A DNA stretch of 64,000 nucleotides from Imbricaverruca yamaguchii (taxonomy: Eukaryota > Arthropoda > Thecostraca > Neoverrucidae), in NCBI GenBank assembly GCA_034440575.1, contig JAOTOL010001311.1, positions 286,501-350,500 on the forward strand, in the 5' to 3' direction. Position 1 is the first letter of the stretch. Every line of letters starts with the position of its first letter. Of the stretch, positions 36,262-48,923 are shown one piece after another. Below the pieces are notes generated by a model, which did no database searches, was not told the DNA's origin, and saw only the letters and a program-made list of their open reading frames with translations. Position numbers and translations under genes: made by a program.

Positions 36262-37725
36262 GGTACTCGTCTGGCAGTGGTACTGCGGCTGCGGCTGTGG
36301 TACTGGCTGTGGTACTCGTCTGGTAGTGGTACTGGCTGTGGTACTCGTCCGGCAGTGGTACTGCGGCTGCGGTTGTGGTACTGGCTGTGGTACTCGTCCG
36401 GCAGTGGGACTGCGGCTGCGGCTGTGGTACTGGCTGTGGTACTCGTCTGGCAGTGGTACTGGCCGCGGTACTCGTCTGGCAGTGGTACTGCGGCTGCGGC
36501 TGTGGTACTGGCTGTGGTACTCGTCTGGCAGTGGTACTGGCCGCGGTACTCGTCTGGCAGTGGTACTGCGGCTGCGGCTGTGGTACTGGCTGTGGTACTC
36601 GTCTGGCAGTGGTACTGGCTGTGGTACTCGTCTGGCAGTGGTACTGCGGCTGCGGCTGTGGTACTGGCCGCGGTACTCGTCTGGCAGTGGTACTGCGGCT
36701 GCGGCTGTGGTACTGGCCGCGGTTCTCGTCTAGCAGTGGTACTGGCTGTGGTACTCGTCTGGCAGTGGTACTGGCTGTGGTACTCGTCTGGCAGTGGGAC
36801 TGCGGCTGCGGCTGTGGTACTGGCTGTGGTACTCGTCTGGCAGTGGTACTGCGGCTGCGGCTGTGGTACTGGCCGCGGTTCTCGTCTAGCAGTGGTACTG
36901 GCTGTGGTACTCGTCTGGCAGTGGGACTGCGGCTGCGGCTGTGGTACTGGCCGCGGTACTCGTCTGGCAGTGGTACTGCGGCTGCGGCTGTGGTACTGGC
37001 CGCGGTTTCGTGCAGTGGTACTGGCTGTGGTACTCGTCTGGCAGTGGTACTGGCTGTGGTACTCGTCTGGCAGTGGTACTGCGGCTGCGGCTGTGGTACT
37101 GGCCGGGTTCTGTGGTACTCGTCTGGCAGTGGTACTGGCTGTGGTACTCGTCTGGCAGTGGGACTGCGGCTGCGGCTGTGGTACTGGCTGTGGTACTCGT
37201 CTGGCAGTGGTACTGCGGCTGCGGCTGTGGTACTGGCCGCGGTTCTCGTCTAGCAGTGGTACTGGCTGTGGTACTCGTCTGGCAGTGGTACTGCGGCTGC
37301 GGCTGTGGTACTGGCTGTGGTACTCGTCTGGCAGTGGTACTGGCTGTGGTACTCGTCTGGCAGTGGTACTGGCCGCGGTACTCGTCTGGCAGTGGTACTG
37401 CGGCTGCGGCTGTGGTACTGGCTGTGGTACTCGTCTGGCAGTGGTACTGCGGCTGCGGCTGTGGTACTGGCCGCGGTTCTCGGCTAGCAGTGCTACTGGC
37501 TGTGGTACTCGTCTGGCAGTGGTACTGCGGCTGCGGCTGTGGTACTGGCTGTGGTACTCGTCCGGTAGTGGTACTGCGACTGCGGCTGTGATGCTGGCTG
37601 TGGTACTCGTCTGGCAGTGGTACTGCGGCTGGCTGCGGCTGTGGTACTGGCTGTGGTACTCGTCCGGCAGTGGTACTGCGGCTGCGGCTGTGGTACTGGC
37701 TGTGGTACTCGTCTGGCAGTAGTAC
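36262..37725. repeat. Composite minisatellite (modules around tggtact)
   Basis: Three short modules alternate (tgcggctgcggctgtggtac, tggctgtggtac, tcgtctggcagtggtac), giving units of variable length. On the minus strand it is full of gccag/ccgcag sites and abuts the acceptor of the exon at 36254. Confidence 0.93.
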
Positions 37726-38560
37726 TGCGGTTAAACTGGCAGTGGTGCTAAGACTGAACTGGAAGTGGTGCTGGGATTGAACCGACAGTGGTACTGGGTT
37801 TTAACCGACAGTATTACTAGGGTTATCGGGCAGTGGTACTAGGGTTAAACGGGCAGCGGTACTGGGGTTGGGCTGGCAGTGGTACTGAGGCCAAACCGAC
37901 AGATATACTGGGGATGAACTGGTAATAGTAATGGGGACGAAGTTGCAGTGGTATTATCGCTGTGTCGACAGTAGTACTTCAGCTGAGCCGACAGTGGCAC
38001 TGGGGCTGAGTCGGCAGAGGCACTGAGACTGAGACGACAGTGGTACTGGTGCTAAGCCGGCGGTGGTACCGGTCCTGAACCGGCGGTTGTTCTGGTGCTA
38101 AGCCGGCAGTGGTACCGGGCCCGAACCGGCGGTGGTTCTGGTGCTAAGCCGGCAGTGGTACCGGGCCTGAACCGGCGGTGGTTCTGGTGCTAAGCCGGCG
38201 GTGGTACCGGTCCTGAACCGGCGGTTGTTCTAGTGCTGAGCCGGTAGTGGTATTGGGGCTCAACTGGCATTGGTATTGGAGCTGAGCCGGCAGTGGTATT
38301 GGGACTGAACTGACAGCTATATTGGGGATGAGCCGGCAGTGGTATTGGGACTGAACTGACAGCTATATTGGGGATGAGCCGGCAGTGGTATTGGGACTGA
38401 ACTGACAGCTATATTGGGGATGAGCCGGCAGGGATACTGAAGTTGAACCTGCAGTATTGCAAGGGTCAAACCGGGAGTGGTTCTGGGGTTGAGCTGGCAG
38501 AGGTATTGAGGGTAAACCGGCCGCAGTATTGACACTCGACTGACAGTGATGCTGGGGTGC
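37726..38560. repeat. Degenerate continuation of the composite array
   Basis: Diverged ~23/46-bp units of the type gagccggcagtggtattggg. Homogeneous stretches are at 38060-38200 and 38290-38430. Confidence 0.75.
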
Positions 38561-38593
38561 ATCATAGGGTGACTCACCGATAAAAACACTTAC

Positions 38594-38731
38594 GGGAAAA
38601 TAACGAATGGACGAAGGGAACAGGCACGTAAGAACAATGCCAGGCGCATATTCGGAGAGCGGCAACAAGGCTCTGGTCCGGGCAGTGACATGTGTGTATG
38701 CTTCAGACGCGGCATGCACAGTAGTCGACAT
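38594..38731 (-). CDS. Candidate exon, unrecognised
   Basis: 46 codons between acceptor atatctacag and a perfect donor CCC/gtaagt: MSTTVHAASEAYTHVTARTR, then ALLPLSEYAPGIVLTCLFPS and SIRYFP. It probably belongs with the minus-strand exons at 35.9-36.3 kb. An intervening exon would be needed because the phases (exit 0 versus entry 1) do not join directly. Confidence 0.4.
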
Positions 38732-38739
38732 CTGTAGAT

Positions 38740-40249
38740 ATAACGTACATCGCTATTCTCTTTTCATCTAGCGGTCTAGCGGCACAAGGCTACGAAACTT
38801 CTTCGCGTTGTGAATATTGTGCGCTTCTAGAAGCCGAGCAGTAAGCTTATCGGTCATATGTCGGAATCTGGGACAAAGAAAGACTTAATCTTAGTGTGAA
38901 ATAGGTTTCGCAGTACCCCCCCCCCCGAAAAAAAAATGCTGAAATGGTTACGATTTGCCCATCTAGCTAATGGTTACTAATTATTTTAACAGTTTAATAT
39001 TACATATCTCAACCAAGGCTGGATAAACCTCAACAAAATATTTAACTTGAAACAACTGGAATGATTAGTGCATGCATGAAGTTCAAGGTAGCAATATTGC
39101 CCATGGTATCAATAATCGTGCACTTCTCAGCTCTCGCTGGGCCGGTTGTCAAATCCGTCATCGCCTGGCCAGGAGATGATGGCTCTTGAACAGACCTCTC
39201 CAGCTAACTTCTAAACTACGTAGACTAGGATAAAATACCAAACATCGTCAGGAACCCCTGGCCATGGAGAGGCCGAAACATACCTTATATTTACATCTTC
39301 GCCGATAATGAGGTCACCAACGGTCATATTATGTCAATAATATGATGGTCATATTAGTAAAATTAACAATTTCGCTCAACAAAAAGGAGAAGGTTGATAA
39401 TATATGTTTGTGTGAGTAAAGTTGGATAAACAAGTGAATGCATATGCGATGATGCATATGTACCTATATGATTAATTACATGTGATTGCAGCTGTGTGCA
39501 TGTTTGTGCATGGATTTCCATGGATGCATGAGTGTATATTTATGTATGTGCATGCTAGTATATGTGTGTGTATTTATATTTGTATAGATGTGTGAGTGCT
39601 TATGTTTACATATGTGAAGTAAGTGTAGGTGTACATGTTTTATGTGTGTGCATATGCAGGTTTGTGTGATAGTGCACATGTATGTACACTTTTCCCCTCA
39701 TAACACTTTTCACTTTGTGGCCCCAGGGGTTCCTTGGAGTTCCTAGCTTGCTACCTAGCTGAGGTGCTCTTGGGGCTACTTCTACTAATAACTGGTGGTC
39801 GCCTATCTGCAAAAAAATACAAATAAGAAGATGCAAATAGTTATAGTGAACTGTAGGTATGAAGAGACAGGTGACATGTGTATTGCCATCCTGAGGCATT
39901 CCTAAGCTGGCTGTCCTAACTTTTGAATAGTTGGCGATAGGAAAGCCCAATAGCAATCGAACCTGTAACAGTGCGTGTAACCAAATAGGATAGGCTGCCG
40001 CATACGAAACAGGGGTCAACATTAGAAAATAAAATATATTGAACATGACCTACTTTCCTGATAATTAAATATTTTAAAGCCGAGTTTGTTTTCTCGCGGT
40101 ATTGTAAAAAAAAACTACTTGAAAACTCTTTGTTTCTTTAGAGAAAAAAACGTATCATTCAAACTTGAACTAACTGTTCACGATTATACGGCGTAACTTA
40201 AACTGGACTTGGAATCCTCGGATAACCAACATATATGCATATTTTGCCT
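38740..40249. other. No gene recognised
   Basis: AT-rich sequence with TG-rich stretches (39480-39680) that create short Cys/His-rich chance frames on the minus strand. No exon signals supported. Confidence 0.35.
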
Positions 40250-40317
<68 letters not shown>

Positions 40318-40332
40318 TATATATGTGTGTGT
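40250..40332. repeat. (TA)n microsatellite with TG end
   Basis: About 65 bp TA followed by tgtgtgtgtgagtgtg. Confidence 0.95.
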
Positions 40333-40721
40333 GTGAGTGTGCATATATATACACATAATAAATACCTCGCTCCTCCTCTCTAAATACCTCCTCTCACTAA
40401 CGTTGGCCGGTCTCCTTCAAGGCCAGTAACCCCTGTTAGCCTTGTCTTAGAGCATTCGGACTATATCACGTGTTTCTTCTTACGGTTCGAGTTCTCGCCG
40501 CGCGGTGGTCGGTGTGCGCACGGAAGCCGACGGAAATACACCTTGAGAACGGTGTCTCACGGTTGTCAAAACCAACACCTTGAGAACGGTGCTTCCATAA
40601 CAAGCGATCTGCCCGGCCGGATCCCAGTGAAGTCGCTAACATCTGCGGACTGGGTGGATGTCGTGATCGTGTGGGACGCTGTGGGTACGCTGAGTGCACA
40701 CTCGGAGTGAACGCTCAGTGA

Positions 40722-41211
40722 ATGAGCCGTCATTGTACGACGTCGCGGGCTTCGCCGGATGTGTCCGAAAACAGGCCACTGGGCATGGCATTGTTCAAAC
40801 AGGAAATCCTGCAGCGCAGACCGAGCATGCAAGGATCTGCGCCAAGGCCGGTTGAACAGAGTGCCGCGGGTATCTCCGCTGCGGCCCATGGCCGCACCTG
40901 ACATGGTGCATGGCCGACCCGGGCCCCACATGGGGTGATACGTCGGAGTCCCGTGGGGTTCAGCCCCAGAAACTACCAAACTGGTGCTCCAGATGCTACC
41001 GGCGACAGTGCAGGTACGGAAGGACGCGCGTGTCGTAAACGTAATGCTGGACTCGGCAGTCAGACGAGACTGGTTACCAAACGGTTGGCCACATATCTGG
41101 GGCTCTAGAGACCTACGGAGCCGTTGTGATCCGGCACAATTGATAGTAACTCGACACAGGTATCGGCGCGAGTCGAAATGGACATACGGCCGCTGTGCTC
41201 GTCGTAGATGA
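40722..41211 (+). CDS. Possible retroelement-derived or split ORF
   Basis: A plus-strand frame runs from ATG 40722 (MSRHCTTSRASPDVSENRPL..). A later frame at about 40965-41211 contains TTKLVLQMLPATVQVRKDAR and VVNVMLDSAVRRDWL. The VMLDS.-RRDW part recalls the DUF1758-type aspartic protease of BEL/Pao elements, but the D-S-G triad is altered (DSA). The minus strand is also open over most of the region (41354-40566), so strand and reality are uncertain. Confidence 0.22.
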
Positions 41212-41604
41212 ACATCCCCGGATGACCAAAGGGGCGGGGCTCCACAAATAGGCCGCACTAGGTTGGTCAACCCGGTCCTTCGGGACGAAATGCATGGATA
41301 CCCCTTCCGGTCACAGCAGGACGATGCTGCTACCCACGCCTTGAGCAGCACCACTCAGCGGGCCGGCGAACGCTGCGAGATCCGTCCGATGTAGACGGAG
41401 CCGACGGTGCAACTGCTCGATAACAAATGCAATGGGCTTTCCAGACTCCAGTCCAAGGAACACAAATTGGATCGTGAACCGGTTCTGGCGGAGTCATAGT
41501 CGTGCCCATACACAAATACACCCGAGAGAGTTACGCTCCCAAGCTGCAACCGGCAGAGCTGACCGTGCGACACGAGCGTGAGTGGTACCTGTCTCACCAC
41601 ACAG

Positions 41605-42280
41605 TGACCAATCCTCACAATCCACTAGGCTGACCATGCGACAGGAGCGTGAGTGGTACCTGCCGCACCAAGCGGTGACCAATCCTCACAATCCACTAGG
41701 CTGACCATGCGACAGGAGCGTGAGTGGTACCTGTCTCACCACACAGTGACCAATCCTCACAATCCACTAGGCTGACCATGCGACAGGAGCGTGAGTGGTA
41801 CCTGCTGCACCAAGCGGTGACCAATCCTCACAATCCACGGGGCTGACCATGCGACAGGAGCGTGAGTGGTACCTGTCTCACCACACGGGGACCAATCCTC
41901 ACAATCCACGGAGCTGACCATGCGACAGGAGCGTGAGTGGTACCTGTCGCACCACACGGGGACCAATCCTCACAATCCACGGGGCTGACCATGCGACAGG
42001 AGCGTGAGTGGTACCTGTCGCACCAAACGGGGACCAATCCTCACAATCCACGGAGCTGACCATGCGACAGGAGCGTGAGTGGCTACCATGCAATACTGTC
42101 TCACCACACGGGGACCAATCCTCACAATCCACGGGGCTGACCATGCGACAGGAGCGTGAGTGGTACCTGTCTCACCACACGGTGACCAATCCTCACAATC
42201 CACTAGGCTGACCATGCGACAGGAGCGTGAGTGGTACCTGTCTAACCAAACGGTGACCAATCCTCACAAACCGGGAAAGG
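41605..42280. repeat. 71-bp minisatellite with donor-like site, ~9 copies
   Basis: Unit gctgaccatgcgacaggagc/gtgagtggta, then cctgtctcaccacac and gaccaatcctcacaatccac. On the plus strand each copy has a strong GTGAGT donor. On the minus strand each has ctcctgtcgcatggtcag, acceptor-like. An open plus frame (ESYAPKLQPAELTVRHE) and an open minus frame both reach the left edge, so which strand matters is unresolved. Confidence 0.9.
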
Positions 42281-42363
42281 TGTGAGGATTGCTAATCGGA
42301 CCAAACCTGAGGATCAGTCTCGTCGGAATTCTGGTGATTTCGTCAGCGTCCGATCACACTCAC

Positions 42364-42424
42364 TGCCGATGTAGAGTCTATGTTCTATAAAAGCTGCGTG
42401 CGTCCGCCCGACCAGCCCCCTCTC
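42364..42424 (-). CDS. Candidate short exon at the edge of the 53-bp array
   Basis: Reads ERGLVGRTHAAFIEHRLYIG and ends in a strong donor (GGCA/gtgagt), phase 1. The acceptor lies in the last, slightly degenerate unit of the array at 42425-43190, whose other units each carry a good acceptor (gatgtgttccccgccacag). There is no recognisable family. Confidence 0.35.
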
Positions 42425-43190
42425 CTGTCCGTGGCGGGGAACACATCGACAGGGGCCCGCGACCAGCCCGCTCTCCGGCCCCTGTGGCGGGGAACACATC
42501 GACAGGGGCCCGCGACCAGCCCGCTCTCCTGTCCGTGGCGGGGAACACATCGACAGGGGCCCGCGACCAGCCCGCTCTCCTGTCCCTGTGGCGGGGAACA
42601 CATCGACAGGAGCCCGCGACCAGCCCGCTCTCCGGCCCCTGTGGCGGGGAACACATCGACAGGAGCCCGCGACCAGCCCGCTCTCCGGCCCCTGTGGCGG
42701 GGAACACATCGACAGGGGCCCGCGACCAGCCCCCTCTCCTGTCCGTGGCGGGGAACACATCGACAGGGGCCCGCGACCAGCCCGCTCTCCTGTCCCTGTG
42801 GCGGGGAACACATCGACAGGAGCCCGCGACCAGCCCGCTCTCCGGCCCCTGTGGCGGGGAACACATCGACAGGGGCCCGCGACCAGCCCCTCTCCGGCCC
42901 CTGTGGCGGGAACCCATCGACAGGGGCCCGCGACCAGCCCCTCTCCTGTCCCTGTGGCGGGGAACACATCGACAGGAGCCCGCGACCAGCCCGCTCTCCT
43001 GTCCCTGTGGCGGGGAACACATCGACAGGAGCTCGCGACCAGGCCCCTCTCCGGCCCCTGTGGCGGGAAACCCATCGACAGGGGCCCGCGGCCAGCCCGC
43101 TCTCCTGTCCCTGTGGCGGGGAACACATCGACAGGAGCCCACGGCCAGCCCCCTCTCCGGCCCCTGTGGCGGGGAACCCATCGACAGGGG
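42425..43190 (-). repeat. ~53-bp minisatellite with acceptor-like site, ~15 copies
   Basis: The minus-strand unit contains ctgtcgatgtgttccccgcc then acag/GGGCCGGAGAGCGGGCTGGTCG. Copies with a shorter 48-bp form are interspersed. It leads into the candidate exon at 42424-42364. Confidence 0.9.
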
Positions 43191-43864
43191 CCGCCCGATG
43201 CACACCAGATGCAGTTGGTGATCTTCGTTTGTGATGGCCGTTGGAGGCTGCAGCGATACATCGCACGCTTAGTCCACCCACCAATGCGAATGTATTTCGC
43301 TGTACGATGTTGCAACAGAAAATTAGGACGCATATGTTACTCAAACTTTTCTGGTGTCTGGAAATATTTATAAAGCTGAATTTGTTTTGATGTTTACCGT
43401 CGCAACCAACGGAAAAGTAGTGAAATTCCTCCAGCTATAAATACATCTGTTGTATACACGGAATTGGCACAGAATGGAGCGCCGCCACCGCAGCCGTGCT
43501 ATTTGTTAGCCAGTCAGAAACTTCCAATCAAAAACTTTGTATGAATCGTTGTTGCATAGAGCGAATGGATGAAAAGTGCACTAAGAGTTTCCACAAAGTA
43601 AGCCTTAGGCCTGGTCGACGAATGAAAAACCAATTGGAAAATTTTCCAATATGACTGCCCATTGTCGGGAAGGGAATCGTGCAACTGCCTAAAGTAGTGT
43701 GCTTGCGCCTGCACGATCAAGTAGTGTCGAGTCGGTTCTGATGTTGCATCACTCAACGTGGAGAGCGTACTTCACGACCAGACGTACACCAACCAAGGTG
43801 CAACGATCAACATACTCGTATATCCAGTTTGAAATGGAATTATCGCGTCTCTAAGTTATCTTTA

Positions 43865-44060
43865 GCAGTGATAAAGCCATTCAGTGCTTAAGGCATGCCT
43901 GCACTCCCTCCTCGTGTCTCGCCGACATTCCACGCACACGTGCATCGTGCACTCCCACCCCCTTGTGTTGCGGACATTGGCGTCGCCACCGCTGGTGTCC
44001 CCGGAATCCGTACCCCACCTGATATTCTTTTTGGAGGTCGACCTCACCTGGAAAACTGGG
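43865..44060 (-). other. Possible exon with three open frames
   Basis: On the minus strand a good acceptor (ccagttttccag) precedes about 190 bp that is open in several frames. One of them is Cys-rich (WECTMHVCVECRRDTRRECR). It does not fold into a zinc-finger pattern I recognise. Reading frame undetermined. Confidence 0.2.
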
Positions 44061-44299
44061 AAGCTGTGGAAATACGGTACATTGGTGACGGTTCCTAATT
44101 ATTTCATCGAGTGGCATGTGACTCGGGTGAGTGGTCACGCTTGACGGCACCGACACGGTTCCGCCGGGGTCAGTGCCCCCATGACCCGCAGCGCTCCCGA
44201 CGAGCCGTGTCGTCTGCTGGTCTGACCTGGTGTTATTTGGGCTTTAGGCCGCACCGACCGTGTTGATCATGTAGCGCCCATCATAGTATTATTTTCTAC

Positions 44300-46160
44300 C
44301 TAGGATTCAGGCTCTGGCCACGTTTACTGCCACGTGTAAGGAGTATTCACTATGGCCAAACCAGTGCATTATCTTTACCTCCCTGAATATCCGAACTGTC
44401 CTTAAAGATGCGCTATCTTTGAAAGTGTTGTGCAGCTACTGCATATAATTGTGTATCACAAAACAACAAACATGACCTTTCTCTTCCTCTATGCTAGTAG
44501 TGGAACGATCATCTTCTTTGTAGGCTTGGTTGCCCGTTCTTGAATATAATGTTTTATCTGTACTAATAACCCACGATAGTGATCATCATTGACAGGGCAG
44601 CAACGCCAACCTGTAAGGGTCGAAAGGCCGGAGGTAGGAACCACCACTTCATGGCCACGGGAAAAAAAAACTTTGCTTTGTCACTATAGCAGCGAGGAGA
44701 TAGAGTTCGGCTGTTTGCGCCTTGTTAGGCTTGGGAGAATGTCTCGTAGAAAGACATATAAATGTATTGAATGTCCTTAAAGTGCTTTAGGTATATACAT
44801 ATATGCACATTTATGCATATATGCATGCAGACCTTAATACGTTTCTAATATAAAATATAACGCGCCTGGTCAGACATAGAAACATGGGAATAGCGAGTGC
44901 TGAACTTTCCTGCAGCTGAACTGAAAATATTGAGAGGAAAAACCTTTTGTACTCCAAAACTAAAGTTGCAGAAATCTTAGCTATTTGGTAAGACAAGGGG
45001 AGGGGCACAGGGACGGCACAGGAGATAGCCACGGTCCGACCCCTCTAGCTTGAAAATTGGACCTCAACTGGAAACTGAAGGTGGACACGCCATTTGCCGT
45101 AGACACTTATATCCATCAAATTGTTTGTATTAAGTTCACTAACCCCTAACGCCGTTATTTGGAGCTTCGAGTTTTGGTGATGCAAACACACAGCCGTTAC
45201 GAGCGTGATGCCGCTATGAGTGGTCCTGCCGCCGGCCAGCAGGGGCAGTGACGATGCCTCAGACTCACAAAACTTGGAACACCGATGGCAGAGCTATCTT
45301 TCCTTTCATAAAAGCGGTGCACAGTTCACGAAGATTGCCGAAAAGTGGTTGCTTTCTATGGCACATTAGGTGCCTTCTGCACATCGAACCGTGATAACAC
45401 GCCGCCTCCCAGGGCACAACCTACCAATGGTGTCGGACTGGTAAAATTGAACCATTTCCCTGCTTCAGTTCCTTCCCTCCCTTCTTCCTTCGTTCCAATT
45501 GATGTCCAGGAACGTTCGCCGTCTCAACAGCTTCCACGAACATTTCCGGAAAACATCGCAAAAGGGTGACTACCACTGCATGGTAACGAAGATAAGTCAT
45601 CGCCCATACGTCAAAAAAGCCCAGCGACGCGAGGTCACACCATGATCAAAGCATATAAGGCACCGTACATTGTCGCATCCTCAAATCCTCAAACAAATCC
45701 CGATTGGCCAGATGTCACCCGTGTGACCCTGTATGCTACGATGACTCAACTTTTCCTCGTCAGGTCAGGCATCGTGACCTTGCATGACATCTTGCCTTGT
45801 TTTATCCGAGCTGTGTTCTTAAACGACACCCATACGGAATGCCTTGCATAGTGCACACCTCCTCAAGCTTTAGCTTAAGGCAGATCGCTGACCCATGCTA
45901 CCTTTGTGACCTCTGATGCACTGAAATCTTCAATCGTCGTGATGTATCAGCAAAAAGCTTTAAAATGAGGCCCATATCGACCACTTACACAATACACACA
46001 AATCCATTACCAGGAGGTCATGTCGCTGATCCACACGTGACCTTTGTGACTTCTGACGCGCTTGACAATATCACTGTAAAATAGCCTTTGGTTCTTCACG
46101 GTGCACTCAACCGCTGGGTCACATAGCCCTGTTAACCTCCCGCTTGTCGCGGATGGACTC
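44300..46160. other. No gene recognised
   Basis: Unique sequence. Only short chance ORFs. A G-rich ggggaggggcacagggac stretch near 45000 may be a mobile-element fragment. Confidence 0.35.
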
Positions 46161-46164
46161 GGCA

Positions 46165-46245
46165 ATTACGTCAGTGGGATTCGAACCCATGATATTATGA
46201 TAAAGGGTCCGACGGCCTACCGACTGAGCTACCGCGAACCCAAAA
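46165..46245 (-). mobile_element. tRNA-derived element, minus strand
   Basis: On the minus strand it reads ggttcgcggtagctcagtcg with an intact box A, then an AT-rich anticodon region that does not pair, then a perfect box B (gggttcgaatccc). The 5' and 3' ends do not pair as an acceptor stem. A tRNA-derived SINE head or pseudogene is likelier than a functional tRNA. Confidence 0.45.
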
Positions 46246-46439
46246 ACACTGGGAATGTGGTCTACGGTTGTTTATTTCTGTCTCCGATTGTTACTGGATG
46301 GCTTTCGAATCGCTTCAAGGTGTTAGTTTGTTTATTGGGTGGTTCTCGACGCACTTTATGCACGATGTGGGCTAATGGTGGCGCCCACACTGTTTCGCCG
46401 ACGGGCCGCGGAATTGTGAAATATCCAGAGTGGTGCGAT

Positions 46440-46502
46440 TGTTGACTTGGAACCTTTGGTGCCCAGAGCTCAACACTTTAACCACTCGGCCATCCCCGCA
46501 AG
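46440..46502 (-). mobile_element. tRNA(Ser/Leu)-like 5' half, minus strand
   Basis: The minus strand contains gcggggatggccgagtggtt, the usual start of class II (Leu/Ser) tRNAs, followed by a degenerate remainder lacking a clear box B. It is about 200 bp from another tRNA-like element on the same strand, so both may belong to one composite SINE. Confidence 0.4.
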
Positions 46503-46990
46503 GGGTTCAGAATTCAAGCATGTACGGATGTTGTTCATAATGACTATGATGAATTTGGGGCAATGGCACACAATATAAATTAATATATAACCTCCATCTA
46601 ATTTGCATTGTTTACGATTTACCTAATTCACATCCCTAATATCCCCATAGTCGAAGAAAATAAATGTATGTCTCAAATGCATAATCAATCTTCTTCTCCA
46701 CCATACAATAAAATGCACCAAAATACTCAGGGGATTAATGTTACGATCGGGTGGCAAGAATCCACAGTATTCCATCGAAACATATATTTGATACCTTCTC
46801 CCAAAAATAACAGAAAATATCCGGTCGTTCGTAACACAAACACACATCGGAAGCACAACACATTCAACCCAACCCACACACACATACTCATACTCGTGGC
46901 GACACGGCGCCCCGAGACAGGCTGTGACGATTGCCGCCGCATTTATACATCACTCCGCATAACCTCGCAACCAACTGGCTAGCCGTAAAC

Positions 46991-47230
46991 ATGGAGTCGC
47001 AATCGATCGCCCTGGCTAGAACGGCCTTGGAATTAAAGTTTCGCGACGCTCCACCAAAGACGATGTCACCGGAGAATATTGGAGGAAAGTTAATGAAAGA
47101 AGCACGTGCACAGAAAGTGTCTACCGGTGCACCAAAGTCTACACGACACCATGTCCACTGGCCGACTGTCGCCGGCCGGAACACCGCTGCGTCGCCGCCG
47201 GAGAGAGGTTCCGCTCGATACGACGAGTAG
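46991..47230 (+). CDS. Small ORF, unrecognised
   Basis: 80-codon frame with a good start context (aacATGG): MESQSIALARTALELKFRDA, then PPKTMSPENIGGKLMKEARA, ending SARYDE. It is charged and lacks motifs. The overlapping minus-strand frame is also open. It could be a first exon or chance. Confidence 0.25.
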   Translation: MESQSIALARTALELKFRDAPPKTMSPENIGGKLMKEARAQKVSTGAPKSTRHHVHWPTVAGRNTAASPPERGSARYDE

Positions 47231-48790
47231 CATTGGTAACTTCCCAAGATGACAACTCCCCAAAGTTGTCAGGTGGCATCCACAATCGCTCGCGACGACC
47301 CACCAGACAGAGACCGGCTGAGAGAGACATCACGCAGTCAGTGCGTCGTCCCCCAATAGGACATGCACACACCACCCGGACGAGCTGGCAAGACTCGGCT
47401 GAACTGTGGAAACGGAAAATGCAGTCTACCGTAGAAACGCAACTCGAAAACGTGCTTAGGGGCCGAATCGCCACAAAATAGCATTCGGCACTGGCAACAA
47501 GATCGGATCACCAACAATTTCGGCATTATCACAGTCACTTGTGTACTCTCGGCTGGTTACTGGAAAGGTAGGTACAGATAATATAAACATCCACACATCA
47601 ACAGTCAAAGATTGGCCAAGTAGGCGCCAATAGGCGCCAACCAAGGTCCAATACTCGACCAGATGGCCGAGTTGAAACAAAAAACAGACACTACAGCTAC
47701 AGAACCCCCCCCCCTCAGGTTTTTACCGGGGACAATACATAGAGACTGGTTCCTAGATAGAAGACCACCACCTGCAGAAACTACCATAGCGCTTGGGTTA
47801 GCTCTTGGAAACTGCCTAATTAACGTGGAGAGCAGGGCAATTTCAGAATCCTTTCTTCTCTTGCTGTTTCTGCTTTCTTGAGAATAGTGTTGCTAGAATG
47901 TATCCGAGCAATAGCAGAGCCCCAACTATCTGCAGAATGAGCATCCTGAAACAGAAACGTACGAGAAGTTATTCCACCAGCATTGGCAGTTAGGACATAA
48001 ACAACCTAGACTCCTCATCATTTAAATCCATGTACGCAATCAAGCATGTGCATTCCGCTCGTTTTCTCCAATAGTTTTGCTCTACAACTCAGGCAATAGC
48101 TCAGATAGGATAACAAAGACCACTCCGAGCGAAAGTGTGAAAAATCCTTTACTAGTGTACAACAGCAGCAGAAAAGCATACCGACATCATTCTTAACAAC
48201 GGTCAGCGCATTTTGCCTCAGAACCCACAAAATAAACAGATAGTATGTGACAGTCTATAGCAGTGTGTTCACATTCGGAAAGTTCGGTAGGAATAAACAC
48301 ACACCAGGACAACTATTTACATCTTAAGTTAGATATTCCCCCTTGTGTTTACACCTTCCATTGGTCTATGCCAGCTTACCCAAAACAAATGGGCGCCCAC
48401 TAATATAAACAGCTGGCATGATTGTCTTTCAATTACCACTTGCAGGTTTTGATGTGACGGTGGGCTGTGCGCAGACCTATAATCATGTTATACCTTTGCA
48501 TACAAGACGCATCATGTACCATCCGACATCGTAGATACACTTTTAAAAACAAAATGACGAAACGCTTATGCACATATGACGCTTGAGTGAAACGAACTTG
48601 GACATACTGGTCCATGGACACACTGGTCAATGGACACACTGGTCCATGGACACCTAGGCGTCAAGTGATTGGCCACACCGCACGATGGCAGCCACTACGA
48701 CACCACCCGTGCACCATCGCTCTCAGCTGAATCCCCTCAATTGGACGCGGCGATGTGTGCTGAACAGCCCAGACAGTGGGAGGGGTGGCC
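47231..48790. other. No gene recognised; 3' flank of PDI-like gene
   Basis: Contains a short direct repeat around 48610-48655 (three copies of an actggtccatggacac-like unit). No minus-strand polyadenylation signal close to the stop was identified with confidence. Confidence 0.35.
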
Positions 48791-48923
48791 TTACAGGGGT
48801 CCCTGAGGCAGCGCCGGCACTGGCTGGCTCGGGGCGTCCTTGTAAAGTCCGACGGCGAACGCGCTGAGACTGGTCAGGTCCATCTTCTCCGAGGTGTAGG
48901 TGTACATTTGGCCCTGTCGGAAG
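48791..48923 (-). CDS. PDI-like exon 5: C-terminal strand, helix and stop
   Basis: Acceptor gtggtttccag. Reads FRQGQMYTYTSEKMDLTSLS, then AFAVGLYKDAPSQPVPALPQ and GPL, stop TAA at 48793-48791. The FRQG-x-x-Y-x-Y strand and final amphipathic helix finish the second thioredoxin fold. The sequence CCCCT/GTAAGG overlaps the stop and could act as a donor to a further exon. Confidence 0.75.

Noticed and set aside
36157..37722. 521-codon ORF rich in Trp/Tyr/Cys
   Set aside because: Read through the composite array; frame alternates between modules and no splice or start support.
46165..46502. Functional tRNA genes
   Set aside because: Box A/B are present but anticodon and acceptor stems do not pair; better explained as tRNA-derived repeats.
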